Source: Peromyscus leucopus
Taxonomy: Eukaryota > Chordata > Mammalia > Rodentia > Cricetidae
Assembly: GCF_004664715.2 (NCBI RefSeq)
Contig: NC_051072.1
Location: 46,050,142-46,114,141, forward strand
DNA length: 64,000 nucleotides
Reading direction: 5' to 3'
Position numbers and translations under genes: made by a program. The first letter of the stretch is position 1. Each line of letters opens with the position of its first letter. The notes under the pieces are model-generated. The model searched no databases. It was not told the DNA's origin and was given only the letters and a program-made list of their open reading frames with translations. Shown here piece after piece: positions 42,757-53,840 of this stretch.

Positions 42757-44081
42757 CCCTCTGTGGCTTTGGCGCTGGGGTTCCTACCTCACCCTTATCT
42801 GAACCTCAAGTCCTCCCAGAAGTTGAGTCAGGAATCTGCAGCTGTATGCAAATGCAGACTGCCTTCAGTAAGGCCATTAGTCGGGTGAGAATCTGTGGAC
42901 ATGTGTCAACACCCAACTAACTGTTCCATAGAGATCAAGTTCATAGAGATCAAAGAACTTGGAGACCCCAATTATTGAGGGGCATGGCCAGCTGTCTTGA
43001 CTGTTTCCAGAAAGCTACATGCTCAGGCTAACCAAAGTGCCCACACCTGTACTCGCCGGACCCTCTGTGAAAACGTGTGAAAATCTGTACTTTAAATTCA
43101 AGTGCATGTGTTAACAAAACCCTTTTCGTTTTCTGGCATATTAAAGTATCATATACAGCAGTGTCATCTCTGACTTTGAACTCCCTCACTCTGGCATAAT
43201 TACAATTCCAGCTTTAAAGATGCTTTAAGGCAGGTTTTTGCGTTCACCACAGCGGCATGTGAATACCACTCTACAAAAGCCATGTAAATTGCAGGCTTTT
43301 CAAGGTCTCAGCTTTTATGTTTAGAGTAACACTGGGTAATTACAGAGCTGGTGATGAAACGCTCAAGTATCTAAGCTCAGAGGTGGGAACCATGTGCAGT
43401 TTAGAGGTCAAGTGTGGGCGGGAGGAGCCAGACACACCCCTCCATGGGAGCTGGGAGCAGGCTTTGGCTTCCCTCGACTAGAGAGGAACCAGGTGAAGAC
43501 AGGTGTACAGTTTCAGAAGGAAGAGTTAGCCTTTGCTTGAAAAATACCTAAAATATTTAGGTATTTTTCAATGAACTTTAAAAAAAAAAACAACAACCCT
43601 TTTTTTGTTTCTAAAAGCTGTCCATGCTCATTGTAGAAAATTAACAAAATTTGTGAAAATATACAGAGTATAAAACTCAGCAAAAGACTTAATTACCACT
43701 CAAATCAACTACTTAACATTTGGGGCATATACTGAAATACATACATTTTTGTATATATACCTATTATTTATAACATGTATGTATATATACATATATCAAT
43801 ATATAAATATTTACATATAACGTATGTATAATACACATATTATACATATAAGTGTGAGATCATAGATATAATTTTGTATCTATATTGTTATTTTTGGAGT
43901 ATTTTTCCATATCATTAAATCTCCTTAAGACTCCATTATATGAATGTGCCATAACAGTGCAACTCTTTCCAGGAATTTTGTTCCTATAGATAGCGTAATA
44001 CATAAATGTTTATGATCAATAGCTAACTAGTTTGTTGCCTTGATCTGGGAAGCTGTCGTTGGAAGTGCTGGCCTTGGCCAT
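42757..44081. other. Unique intronic DNA, with hairpin and AT-rich tract
   Basis: No mobile element is recognised except the hairpin at 43537-43571 and an alternating AT/AC stretch near 43738-43860. Confidence 0.45.
43537..43571. repeat. Perfect 16-bp inverted repeat, 3-nt loop
   Basis: Left arm 'ttgaaaaatacctaaa' (43537-43552), loop 'ata', right arm 'tttaggtatttttcaa' (43556-43571), with no mismatch. There is no T-run terminator context, and the flanks do not match. Confidence 0.97.
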
Positions 44082-44230
44082 GCTACCAGGGGGTAAATAC
44101 ACTTGCTGCCAAGTTTTACAACCTGAATTTGATCCTTGGGACCTGCAAGTTCTCCTCTGACATCCACAGTGTGCCCTGGCTTGTGGTCCCCTCTGCCCCC
44201 AAATAAATACAAATGTAATAAAAGAGTAAA
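44082..44230 (+). mobile_element. B3 SINE (diverged)
   Basis: 'gggggtaaatacacttgctg' 'ccaagttttacaacctgaat' 'ttgatccttgggacctgcaa', then 'ctctgacatccacagtgtgc' and the tail 'aataaatacaaatgtaataa'. Confidence 0.82.
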
Positions 44231-46295
44231 AACCATACACTTATAACCTTATATTATCTTGTACTTGTGACGTTGGGTCTGTCGTTATTGTCGTGAATTT
44301 TTGAGGCTCTAGAAGCTAGAGATTGTCTTCACAGGAAATGTTCCTTGAGCCTTGCTGCAAATAACGTTTAAGAAATGCCAGGAATGTGTTATAGGAACAC
44401 CAAAATAACTTGCTACCCATCTGAGCACCCCCTAAGTGTGTTCTCTGTAACTAAAGCAGTAGCTGCTTGTACTAAACTTCCAGGAATCAGGTGCCTAGTG
44501 ACATCATAGTGTCCTGGCGTCATTGGAGGGATGAATTAGTGTTTCATGAGGCCACAGAGCTGTCTTCCTCCCAGGCACTGAGGACTGCACCAACCTGTAG
44601 AAACCTCCAGTTACCATGTAACTAAAGTGGGTACTACCAGATGTCCTCTCACTCGAGGGTCACTGGTCACTGCCAGTGGACTAAGGATGGAGGTGACAGA
44701 TGGTGGACCTGGGGTACGGACCCTGCATCTTTCTCCATCCCTTCATGTATCAGCAGGACTACACTGGGTCTGTCATACAGGCTGTTCTGAAGGCCTCTTC
44801 ATCTACTCGTTGGGAATGGGGAAGCTCGCCCTTGCACCTCACTGTGTAAAGGCGCTCTAAAAGTATTATGAAGTGCAGAAATGAGGTTGGAAGGCACTTC
44901 TGAAGTATTACCATGATCCACTTGGACTTGTGACCCGTACGTAAGCCTGAGGCAAATGAGAGCAGGTTTGTTGGAGTCTGCATTGCCGGTGGGATGTGGT
45001 CCCTATGTGCTGGTTTCTGGAGGGACACTCATGCAGTCATCTGTCATAGGTTCACGTTTTCATGCTACCTTTGGTGGTGCTTTGGCCAGTGTACGTGCTC
45101 TGGCCTTGAGCGGATTGGGAATTGGTGGTATTGAAAGGTTGAGCTCCACTGGGCTCAACCTCTCTAGTTTCTCACGGGCTGCCTTTGTGCTAAAGTCTGG
45201 CCTCACTGCCCCTTACCCCACACTTGTTTCCACTCAGAGAGACTCAATCTGTCAGAAGCTTTCTTTCGTTCACTCGCCATCTCCTATTGTGGCTTCTGTC
45301 CTCCTCTCAAAGAATTGCAAGGGAGGTGGGGATAGCAGGCTTCACTTTTCCAGAAAGAAACACACAAGGTTATATTTGATGCTACCCATGACTTTATAAT
45401 AGTTATAAGGACAGCATTATTTTTATAAATGAGCTCTCTTGTTATGACATGTAAAAGACGAGTCAAGGGATGAACAGGGTAAAGCTGTCACGTCCCTGAA
45501 GGACTAACCAACTCCAGGATGGTCTTAGGGTATGGCGTCTACCTAGGAAACCCTGGGCTGAAAAGAGAAAATTCCTGTTCTAAGGAAAACCATGAATCCT
45601 CTCCTGGCAACATCCTCCCAACTGGTGGACAACCTCCCGTACAGATGCACCTAAGGATGTCTCTAGAGGACTGACATTTTGAAGTGCTTCAACTGTTCAG
45701 AGCTGTGAACATACAGCCTCACTCACATTTATGGTCTAGGCTTACTTTCCCCCTTGGATATAAAAATGATATATTAATATTGTTAGAGTCTTTATCATGG
45801 TCTTTCCACAATCAAATATGATTTTGAAGTCTCTCTTGTCTTCAGATTTAGCCTTAATTTGTTTTTCTATTAAATGAGAATTATTTACATTTTTCTAATG
45901 TTATTTAAAATATTCTAATCTGCATTTTCACTTTCAGTAGTTTTTTTTTATCAGCTTTATTATTTAAAAAAACCTTGAAAATAAATAAAAAAGATCACAC
46001 ACCAAAATGAACCAGGCCAAAATTCTATACAATTTCATGAATTTATGTACAGTTAGAATTGGCATTTGAAACAGAAGCTGGGAAGCTTCACATTGAATTT
46101 TACCCTTTCAGAAAAAAAAATTACATTTTCAATATCAAATGTATTTTATACACTTATCCACCACCAATAACTTTTTAAAACTCCGTGTTCTCAGCATTGA
46201 TTTATGTTAGCTTTGTGTTCTTTACTGAAGACATGATTTTTGCATTTTAGGGTCTGCTGAAAATTGACACTCTCAACTTCTAAAATAAAAAGCAA
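44231..46295. other. Unique intronic DNA
   Basis: No repeat or exon is recognised in 2 kb. An 8-bp hairpin (ggttgagc 45137-45144 / gctcaacc 45153-45160) is the only local structure. The 147-codon ORF at 44956-45399 has no recognisable similarity or splice sites. Confidence 0.45.
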
Positions 46296-46418
46296 GTTGG
46301 GCATGGTGCTGCACACTTTCATGGCCAGCACTCGGGAGGCAGAGGCAGGCAGTTCTCCTAGTTTGAGGCCAGCCTCCTCTACAGAGTGAGTTCCGGGACA
46401 GCCAGTTCCAAAGAACTC
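46296..46418 (+). mobile_element. B1 SINE
   Basis: 'gttgggcatggtgctgcaca', 'cagcactcgggaggcagagg' and 'tacagagtgagttccgggac' are clear. The 3' end stops at 'cagttccaaagaact'. Confidence 0.92.
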
Positions 46419-46449
46419 ATAGTGTGTTGTTCTCATTCATCTCATGATT

Positions 46450-47365
46450 TCAGTAAAGTAAGTGACCAGATGGACTTTGTAAACATTTTAAGGTAGTAAT
46501 TTTCCAGGATGAAAAGCAGCAGTAATTTCCTCATATGTCATAAATGAAAATTAAAAAAAAATACTTGCACAGGACAGAGTAGGAAAATTACGGACTTACT
46601 ACATTTTGAAAGATAAATGTTAAAATTTAGTGGAACAGTATAAGAATAACTGGGCTCTATTTCAAGAATGTTAGTTAATTATGAACAATATTAAAACAAA
46701 GCAATGGGTCAAATGCTTGTCTAAGTAGACGTTGCAAAAGCATCTGATAAAATTCTACATTTATTTATACAAAAAAATCCTTAGAAAATAAGAAGGAATG
46801 GAGAATATCATAATCCAATAAGCCATCTCATTTAGACTAATGGTCATTATCTTATTCTAGTGAAATACTAGAAATGTTTCATTAAAATCTCTCATTAATG
46901 GCTAACTTTATTCTAGAAGCTCTTCACAGTCAAGTGATACATAAAATTGAAATGAAATGTTTAAGTCCAAAACTGTTAAATTTTATTATGTTTATGTGGT
47001 ATGAATAATCTAGATAATCTAAGAGAACTAAGTGAATGTCTTAAACTTGGAAGTGGATGAGGTCAACTATTATAAGACAGATATGTAGAAATTATGTTAT
47101 AATCTATAACCAGTTCAAAATAATTATAGAAGAAATGAATGAATTCTTGACAACACTTCCTGTTCTTTCCCATACCTTCTACCACCCTCCACCAAGAGCG
47201 GGAAGTATGCATCATAAAACTTTGAAGGAGCCTTGAAAGGGATTGTTATGAATACAAAAAACAGAAGTGTGTTTGAAAACCGAATTATCTTAAATAATGG
47301 AAAGATATGTTGTTCTCATAGAAGAAAAGGCTAAATGTTGTGAGACTTCCCATCAGAGTTTCATG
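46450..47365 (+). mobile_element. Old L1M ORF2 fossil (sense)
   Basis: 'gttgcaaaagcatctgataa' 'aattctacat', 'aagaactaagtgaat'-like blocks, and 'taatggaaagatatgttgtt' 'ctcatagaag' reproduce the order of L1 ORF2 (reverse-transcriptase region through the 'atggaaagatat...catggattggaag' block). Many stops and indels make it non-functional. Confidence 0.68.

Positions 47366-47369
<4 letters not shown>

Positions 47370-47397
<28 letters not shown>
47370..47397. repeat. (GT)n microsatellite
   Basis: 14 GT units inside or next to the L1M fossil. Confidence 0.95.
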
Positions 47398-47399
<2 letters not shown>

Positions 47400-48381
47400 A
47401 TTCTATTTCTACCACTGAAAACATAAAATGGACTCTTCAATTGAAGAAGAGGCAGAGTGTGATAGAGCTTAGAACATACAGGAATACCAGAGTGAGTACT
47501 GGAGACCATGCAACCAGGGAAAACACCCAGACCATGAGATAGCAGTGTGCAGAGGGAGTCACAGATATTGCTGCTCAAGGTTCTGGGTTTTAGAAACTCT
47601 GACACTGAAGTTCTGTAAGAGGGAAACTTCTACCACCCTTCTGCCACCAAAGCAGATTCCTTTGGTAGACCCTCATACTGGTTTCTTTGAATCCAAAGTC
47701 AAGTTTAGACTTAGCCAGACACAGCTGTGCCTATCTTCTAGCCACAAGAACATCTGGAAGAGTGGGTGGTGGCGTCAACCGCAGGAAAGACAGGCCACAA
47801 GCAAGCTGGGGGAACTCCTCCAACAGGAGGAAGCTGCTAGAATATAATAATAGGTATCCATGATGACAGTGCTTACTGAGATACCTTGACAACGCTCACT
47901 CCAGGGTACACTTCGGAAACTTGAGTAGAGAGAGTTAGCCAAATAAACTCAATGAGTCTGACCTGACTTGCCTGAAATGCACAGATATCACAAAGTGACA
48001 ATAGCCAAGGGATCGTTCAGATGTAACATGAACAGTGACAGGAATGGATGATGATGGGGAAACAGAAACCTCAGAACCATGAGAAAGAAGTAGCAGTGTC
48101 CCCAGGATCATTTGCTGATTAAGGGGAGGAGGAATGTTTAAAGGGAGCTGCCTACACACACTACGTACCAAAACAACTTTCATGTAACTTGAATTTACCC
48201 CAGAATATAAAAATTAATATATAAACATTTAACAACAATAATCCTTTACTATGGAATATAATTTATAAAGTTGCATACTTTCTACTATATGAGAGAAATA
48301 ATTCCAGAGCATGATAAAGTAGAGAAGAAAAAAAAAATCCCTGGAAGGAAAGATTGACTATGTTAATATATTAAGAATTTA
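47398..48381. other. Intronic DNA within the L1M-containing stretch
   Basis: No assignable feature. Parts may be further L1M sequence too diverged to call. Confidence 0.35.
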
Positions 48382-48391
48382 GGGGCTAGAG
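48382..48391 (+). mobile_element. B2 SINE, 5' stub cut off by URR1
   Basis: 'ggggctagag' is the first ten bases of a B2. The element resumes after URR1 at 48618 with 'gcccagagagatgactcagc'. Confidence 0.75.
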
Positions 48392-48617
48392 CAGTGGTTC
48401 TCAACCTTCCTAATGCTGTGACCCCTTAATACAGTTCCTCATGTTGTGGTGAGCCCCCAGCCATAAAATTATTTTCGTTGCTACTTCACAACTGTAATTT
48501 TGCTACTGTTGTAAATCATAATGTAGATATCTTTGTTTTCCAATGGTCTTAGGAGACACCGTGAAAGGGTTGTTCTGACCCCAATGGCGTTACAAACCCA
48601 CAGGTTGAGAACCACTG
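48392..48617. mobile_element. URR1-type hAT DNA transposon, inserted in B2
   Basis: Perfect 15-bp terminal inverted repeats (cagtggttctcaacc / ggttgagaaccactg), 226 bp, non-autonomous. Flanks 'ggctagag' and 'gcccagag' match at 6 of 8 positions, consistent with an aged 8-bp hAT target duplication. Confidence 0.93.
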
Positions 48618-48812
48618 GCCCAGAGAGATGACTCAGCCTTTAAGAATGCATACTGCTATTGCAGAGGAGCCGAGTTCAATTCCCAGAACCCAAGTTAGTG
48701 CCTTGCAGCTGCAGGGGATCTGGAGCTTCTGGTCTCCATTGTTACTGGCACTCATGTTCACAGTGACCCATCACACATATCCACTCACGTATAATTTATA
48801 AAGAATAAAACA
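48618..48812 (+). mobile_element. B2 SINE, main part
   Basis: 'agagagatgactcagccttt' 'aagaatgcatactgc', 'gagttcaattcccagaaccc' and a tail of 'taatttataaagaataaaac'. With the stub at 48382-48391 it makes one element. Confidence 0.9.
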
Positions 48813-49059
48813 TACATCTTAACTAAGAATTAGAATGCTGTAAGTTTAAGAACACCACAAATCAATTCAGAGCGTTAACCCGAGGGTGGGAAGACATTAC
48901 TGGTAACTTCTAAGACTCTTTAAAACGAAGGTAGGAAAAACTCCCGTGCCCCACGAAGTAAATGCACAGAGGGCCTGCGCAGGGAGCCCAGAGAAGAGCA
49001 AAGAGAAACAGGACATGGAAACAACAGGTGAGCAAATGAACAGTTTAGTCTCACTACAC

Positions 49060-49441
49060 AAATAAATGCAAGTCCAAATGATGAGATAGCATCCTCGCTC
49101 ACAAATATGAAAAGATAAACGTGGTGATACTCACTTTTAATGACAGTAGAGTGAAATGGATTTTTTTTTTCCATGCACTGATATAAATTGGGTCATTCCA
49201 CAGAGAACCATGACCTAATCCTAAAATGAGTTCATATCACTTAAACTATTATTTGCATATTAGGAAGTATGATAGAAGGAAATGATACTGAAGTACTAAA
49301 AAATGCACATTTCAGGATCTTGGTTACAGCATTATTTATAATAGTACAAAGCTAAACCTAACCTAAGCATCGAACAGTAAGAGGAGGATTAATTTGTTGC
49401 CCTGTACAGTAGGACAGTATGTACCTGTGTAATTCATCACT
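49060..49441 (+). mobile_element. L1M fossil, ORF2 end (sense), first part
   Basis: 'ccaaatgatgagatagcatc' 'ctcgctcacaaatatg', then 'ttacagcattatttataata' 'gtacaaagctaaacctaacc' match old L1M/L1M5-type ORF2-end sequence. An ID SINE follows and splits it. Confidence 0.7.
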
Positions 49442-49526
49442 TGGGGCTGAGGATGTAGCTCAGGGGTAGAAAGTGCCCTTAGCATGTGTTAAGTCCTGGA
49501 CTAAATCCATATCACCAAGAAAAAAA
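49442..49526 (+). mobile_element. ID SINE inside L1M
   Basis: 'tggggctgaggatgtagctc' 'aggggtagaaagtgccctta' 'gcatgtgttaagtcctggac' plus an A tail. Confidence 0.9.
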
Positions 49527-49740
49527 TTTGAGAAATAGCTTATGGCGTGTAGGAGAATTGCAATTACATCCTAGTCATAAAAAGCAGAACACAAAAAATA
49601 TGGCTTATAACCCAATTTAAATATGTTTATCTATGCATATTTACACTATCAAAAATAGGTTAATGAAAAGTATCACAAAAATATGTTAAAAGGATAAGGT
49701 TTTTTCACTGTTGTTAGCTAATGCATTTTCCAAGTCTCCC
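49527..49740 (+). mobile_element. L1M fossil, 3' end (sense), second part
   Basis: 'aaaagcagaacacaaaaaat' 'atggcttataacccaattta' 'aatatg' followed by AT-rich sequence matches the L1M 3' end and continues 49060-49441 across the ID insertion. Confidence 0.65.
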
Positions 49741-50315
49741 ACCATGATTGTGTGTTACCTTTCGTATCACATTTTAAAAGGTTCTTTTAGAAGTGAGCAG
49801 TTCCTTCATACCGGTTTTAAATGTTTTAGCAGAAAAGTCCCATGTGAGCTCGCTCCTCCTCTCGCCATCTGCCTCCTGTTTAACAGTTAAACAGTTTTAT
49901 GAGCGGCATTTCCCAGGACCAGTAACAGTGCTGAGCATCCTCCTCAGTTCCGTTTCACTTTAGTCAGCCCCATGGTGGTGATGGACAGATGCCAGGGGCT
50001 TCCTCCTAACGTCCACTCTTAGCACGCATCTGCTACAGCATAGTGAAGTGTCTCACCCAAGCCTGGAATGGTGTCCATGACATCCAGGGCTGAGTAAAAT
50101 CGTCTTTTTGTTTTATGCGAGTTACTCTTTCTTGAAAGCATTATGAAAGGAAGGAAACCATTTCCTTCTTTATTTTTATTTTTATAGTCACAAAGGTTCT
50201 AAAAATTTCCTTCAATTCATGCTGTATGCATGTATTGGAATATCACATGGAACCACATTAATATATACATATATACATATACATACACACACACACATAC
50301 ATAAAATTTAAATCT
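49741..50315. other. Unique intronic DNA
   Basis: Nothing recognised except a short TA/CA tract at 50262-50300. Confidence 0.4.
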
Positions 50316-50390
50316 GAAGGCAGTAGCCCCAGCACTTGAGAAGTGGAGGCAGGAAGATTTCTAGTGTGAGACTAGTGAAGGTACATAGGA
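50316..50390 (+). mobile_element. B1 left-half fragment
   Basis: 'cagtagccccagcacttgag' 'aagtggaggcaggaagattt' is the B1 left arm. The right arm is absent. Confidence 0.6.
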
Positions 50391-50858
50391 AAATCATGTC
50401 ATTAAGTACATGCACACATGTATTCAGGTATTTATATATGTTATTCAAAAATAAAATACTTAAATATTCCTGATTAAGCTTGTCCTTTATGAAGATTACG
50501 AGCTTGTAAATCCTCTGAACTAAAGGAGCAAGGTTGAGATTTCATTTTTCAGCAGGTGGGTATCATAAAATGTAAAAGCTAACCCTTCACTTAGGAATTA
50601 TCCAGTTTACAGCTGATAGCACATTTTTAATACAGGGTTTTAAAGTCATGCCATGATATTATTAACTAATGGAACATTTGAAGTGTCTTATTTTGAAATT
50701 GCAGCTTAATTAATAGCCAAATGTTGAGGTGGTTATTCATTATCTTTATTATCTGTCTTTGAAAAACAGTCATCAAGTCCTTTTCGAACACCCTGGGAAG
50801 CTCGTTCAGATTGAACATTGCTCTAGATTAACTGGTGGTGGCTGTCACTGGGGCTTGA
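50391..50858. other. Unique intronic DNA
   Basis: No feature is recognised. Confidence 0.4.
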
Positions 50859-51017
50859 CACCTGGTGTCTTCGTGTTCTCCTGGAGGAGATCTACCATCA
50901 CCTCCCTGGGGACAAGTCCATTGACTACACACACACACACACACCTGGTGTCCTACTGTATGAGATCCACCATTACCTCCCTGTGGACAAGTCCACTGAC
51001 TACACACACACACACAC
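50859..51017 (+). repeat. Tandem duplication (~84 and 75 bp) with CA tails
   Basis: Copy 1 (50859-50942) and copy 2 (50943-51017) both begin 'acctggtgtc', share 'gagat(c/t)(t/c)accat(c/t)acctccct' and 'ggacaagtcca(t/c)tgactac', and end in (AC)n. The 209-codon ORF across this region is produced by the duplication and the adjoining SINE. Confidence 0.95.
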
Positions 51018-51327
51018 CCATCTCAGCCTGCACAGTCAACCGTGGGAACTTATCTTTCCCCACACTGTACCTCCATGCTGCCACCCTTCTGTCCCCTTGC
51101 CCAGTGGAAGTGTCAGAATTCCTGGAGTCACTCCATACACGTTCTCACACGTGGGTGGGCACCGATCTTCCCCATAGCTTAGTTTTTAGCCCAGACCTTT
51201 CTCCTCAACACAGATGCTTGTTTCTGTTTCATGGCACTCTCCATCCGTGCCCCACCAGCATCTCAGCCCCAGGGGTTGCCCAGTACCAGATTTGTCACCA
51301 AGCCTGTCTAGTCTGTTTCTCTCACGT
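51018..51327. other. Unique intronic DNA
   Basis: No convincing feature. Confidence 0.35.
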
Positions 51328-51428
51328 TTTCAACAGAGTCTCAGGTAGCCCAGGCTGACCTTGAACTCCCGATTCCTCTGCCTCTGTCTACCAAGCGCTA
51401 GGATTACTCGTGTGCCACCATACCTGCC
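51328..51428 (-). mobile_element. B1/proto-B1 SINE (antisense)
   Basis: 'caacagagtctcaggtagcc' 'caggctgaccttgaactccc', 'ctctgcctctgtctaccaag' and 'gtgtgccaccatacctgcc'. Confidence 0.85.
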
Positions 51429-51704
51429 TCTTACTACATCCGTCCTACCTCTAAAGTGTGTTTTAGACCTAGACTCCCTGTCCCGAGCCAAAGCCACTGT
51501 TGCAGGACTTCTGGAAGAAATAAAAACTGGGATTCCTCTTCTGCGTGTTCTCATTCCCTATGCTCCACCTACACTGACCCTCTCTCCTACACTGAAGCCA
51601 CTTTGGGACCCAAACCAAACCTAACCAGGAACTTTACTACGTCTTAACTAAAGCAAAGCACTCATGAGTATGACGCACAGCAGAATGGTCCCCATAGGGG
51701 TCCT

Positions 51705-51990
51705 CAGGACAGCGGCTGTAGCAGGGGCTGGCTACTTAAAAATCTAGATTGCCTAGGTTCCACCCCAGAAGCTAGGACAGGGGTCCGAGGGTGCCCGTTT
51801 ATCTGGGTGGCTGTGCTTTGTTGACAGTGAGAGAATTCCTGCATTTGTGGGGCCTAAAACCTGGCATACATCAGAATCAGCAGTGCAGCTTCAAGACCCA
51901 GGCCCCAGACCAATTAAATGAGAAACTTCAGGTGTCTGACCTGGCATCGGTGTGTATCTTTTAAAAAGCTCCCTGGAGATTTACTGTAAG
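51705..51990. mobile_element. MER5-like hAT fossil (first)
   Basis: 'tacatcagaatcagcagtgc' 'agcttcaagacccaggcccc' and 'aaattaaatgagaaacttc'-like sequence follow the MER5 pattern (hAT-Charlie). The ends are too degraded to delimit. Confidence 0.5.
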
Positions 51991-52049
51991 GCTGGAGGAC
52001 AACTTAAGCTGTAAAATTTACCTTTTTCTTAAAGCAGAATCTGAAGCAG

Positions 52050-52235
52050 CTATCTGAAACTTGAATGCACACCGAAGTCACCTGGGAAGCCTTAAAAAAT
52101 GACTGATGGTCACGCTCACCTCCTCCCCATTCTCACTTAATTGGTTTGCAGTACGGCTTTGGGCTTTGGGGTATCCCAATTTCCCCAGGCTATTTTAATG
52201 CGAAGCCAAGGTTAAGATCACCGTTCAAAGGCTAA
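52050..52235. mobile_element. MER5-like hAT fossil (second)
   Basis: 'cacaccgaagtcacctggga' 'agccttaaaaaatg' and 'ccaggctattttaatgcgaa' correspond to MER5 ('tgcatcagaatcacctgggaagcttgttaaaaatg'). A further 'aagaaccacctggagtactt' lies at about 52260. Confidence 0.62.
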
Positions 52236-52580
52236 GATTCCGGAGGTCTAGTGTACCTAAGAACCACCTGGAGTACTTGATGAAATAGCTTCAGCCAGGT
52301 GAAGAATCACCTGGAATTTGGCCCCGAGGACCTATCCAGCTGGCCCCAGTCTTCATCCATCATCTTCTTCTCACCCTCCCTTGCCTTAATGTTCTACAAC
52401 TGTGACATCCAACCACTTCGCATTCCCCAGTTCACCCTGTTGGAATCTGAGGGAAAGCTGGAGATTCCACAGTCACTATGTCTTCATTGACCATTTGGGA
52501 AGAGGTAACTTGGGCTACTACCCTAGTCCTTATACAAGGTAACCTTTTTTCATATAGATTTTTAAGTGGTTTTCTTGAGT
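52236..52580. other. Unique or old-repeat intronic DNA
   Basis: Besides a MER5-like trace near 52260-52320, nothing is recognised. Confidence 0.35.
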
Positions 52581-52700
52581 GTTTGTGACAGGGTCTTACT
52601 ATGTAGTCCTGGCCAGCCTGGAACTCACTATGTAGACCAGGCTTCCAGCTGCCTTTCTCCCAGGTGCTGGGAATAACAGCATGTGCCACCATGCCTGGCT
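52581..52700 (-). mobile_element. B1 SINE (antisense)
   Basis: 'gtgacagggtcttactatgt' 'agtcctggccagcctggaac', 'caggtgctgggaataacagc' and 'atgtgccaccatgcctggc'. The T run after it (52701-52717) is on the side opposite a B1 tail and may belong to a lost neighbour. Confidence 0.88.
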
Positions 52701-52717
52701 TTTTTTTTTTTTTTTTC

Positions 52718-53054
52718 TTAATGTGTTTTTATAGGAACCATAAAAATATAAGGAGACAGTATGGATGCATTTAGGAAGTAATTTTCAAATAAGGAAAGTC
52801 TTTCCAAGTGATGTTCAAAACCTAATAGTCATAAAGGAAGAATGCATAAGCCTGGAAAGGTTTTCTCCAGGGAAGTTATCATGAACACCCAAAAGGACAA
52901 GAGAAATGAGAAATACAGCTTCAGTGATGGACAGAATTGCTTCAGTGTGGGAAACCATGAGAAGAGGTAAGAGCTCCAGCAGAATAAAGAATGGACCAGG
53001 TACTTTGTACTACAAGGAAAAAGGAAAAAAAAAAAAAAAAAAAAACACACAGAG
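52718..53054. other. Unique intronic DNA with an A run
   Basis: A poly-A run (about 53026-53045) directly precedes a B2, as if at the tail of another, unrecognised insertion. Confidence 0.4.
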
Positions 53055-53272
53055 GGAGGCTGGAGAGATGGCTCAGCAGTTAGGAGCACTGGCTGCTCTT
53101 CCAGAGGACCCGGGTTCAATCCCCAGCACCCACATGCAGTTTACAACCATCTGTGACTACAGTTCCAGAGCCTCTGATACCTTCTTCTAACCTTTGTAGA
53201 CACGAGACATATGAGTAGTGCATAAACATGCAGACAAAATATCCATACAAGTAAAATAATAAAAAGAAATAG
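53055..53272 (+). mobile_element. B2 SINE (full length)
   Basis: 'ggctggagagatggctcagc' 'agttaggagcactggctgct' 'cttccagaggacccgggttc' starts an intact B2 that ends in an A-rich 'aaaataataaaaagaaatag'. A- and B-box positions look intact. Confidence 0.96.
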
Positions 53273-53299
53273 AAAAGGTCAGCATATTAAAAGGTGACT

Positions 53300-53840
53300 A
53301 ACCTCACTCAGAATCACTTAAACAATGCTAAAGATATAATGCATATGCTAGTAACTTTAATGGTGGCAATCACATGATAGATTTGTACAGCAAAACATAT
53401 ATCATAAATATAATTTTATTACTCAGTCTTAGCAAACCTGAAAAAAATAGAGAGATACTTGTCAAATAGTGTGAGTCCCATCTAGTGTCTGACAAAATCT
53501 GAAAATGTAGTAATTGGCTAGCTCAGGGGAAGACTGTCAGTATGCTGTTGTTCTTGAAGAGGAACGGGCTATAGAGACCAAAGTGGATGGCACACCTACC
53601 AGTAACCCAGTATTTCTGCTTCTAAGAACTTAGCTCTAGGATATAGTCACATAAACATTCAGCAGATACTCAATCATCAAAACATCAAAACCAGTGCAGA
53701 TATCTACTAATAGACTGTGGTATGTGTCTATTATAATTTTATTTGCTACTAAAAAATGATAGGCTAAAGATTTAGTAGTGTTAACACAAAAAGCTATTGC
53801 TAGATTACTGAAATCAGCCATTAGTATAGACCCTTCAAGT
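53300..53840 (+). mobile_element. L1M 3'-region fossil (sense)
   Basis: 'acccagtatttctgcttcta' 'agaacttagctctaggatat' 'agtcacat' and later 'agactgtggtatgtgtctat' resemble the L1M block 'cccagcaattccacttctaggaattt...aattatggtacatcc'. Strongly decayed. Confidence 0.55.

Noticed and set aside
44956..45399. 147-codon ORF on the + strand
   Set aside because: No recognisable motif, no splice sites at its ends and no neighbouring coding signal; length is within what chance allows in 64 kb.
50729..51358. 209-codon ORF on the + strand, longest in the window
   Set aside because: It runs through the tandem duplication, two (AC)n tracts and into an antisense B1. Its residues (Thr-His runs, repeated block) come from the repeats.
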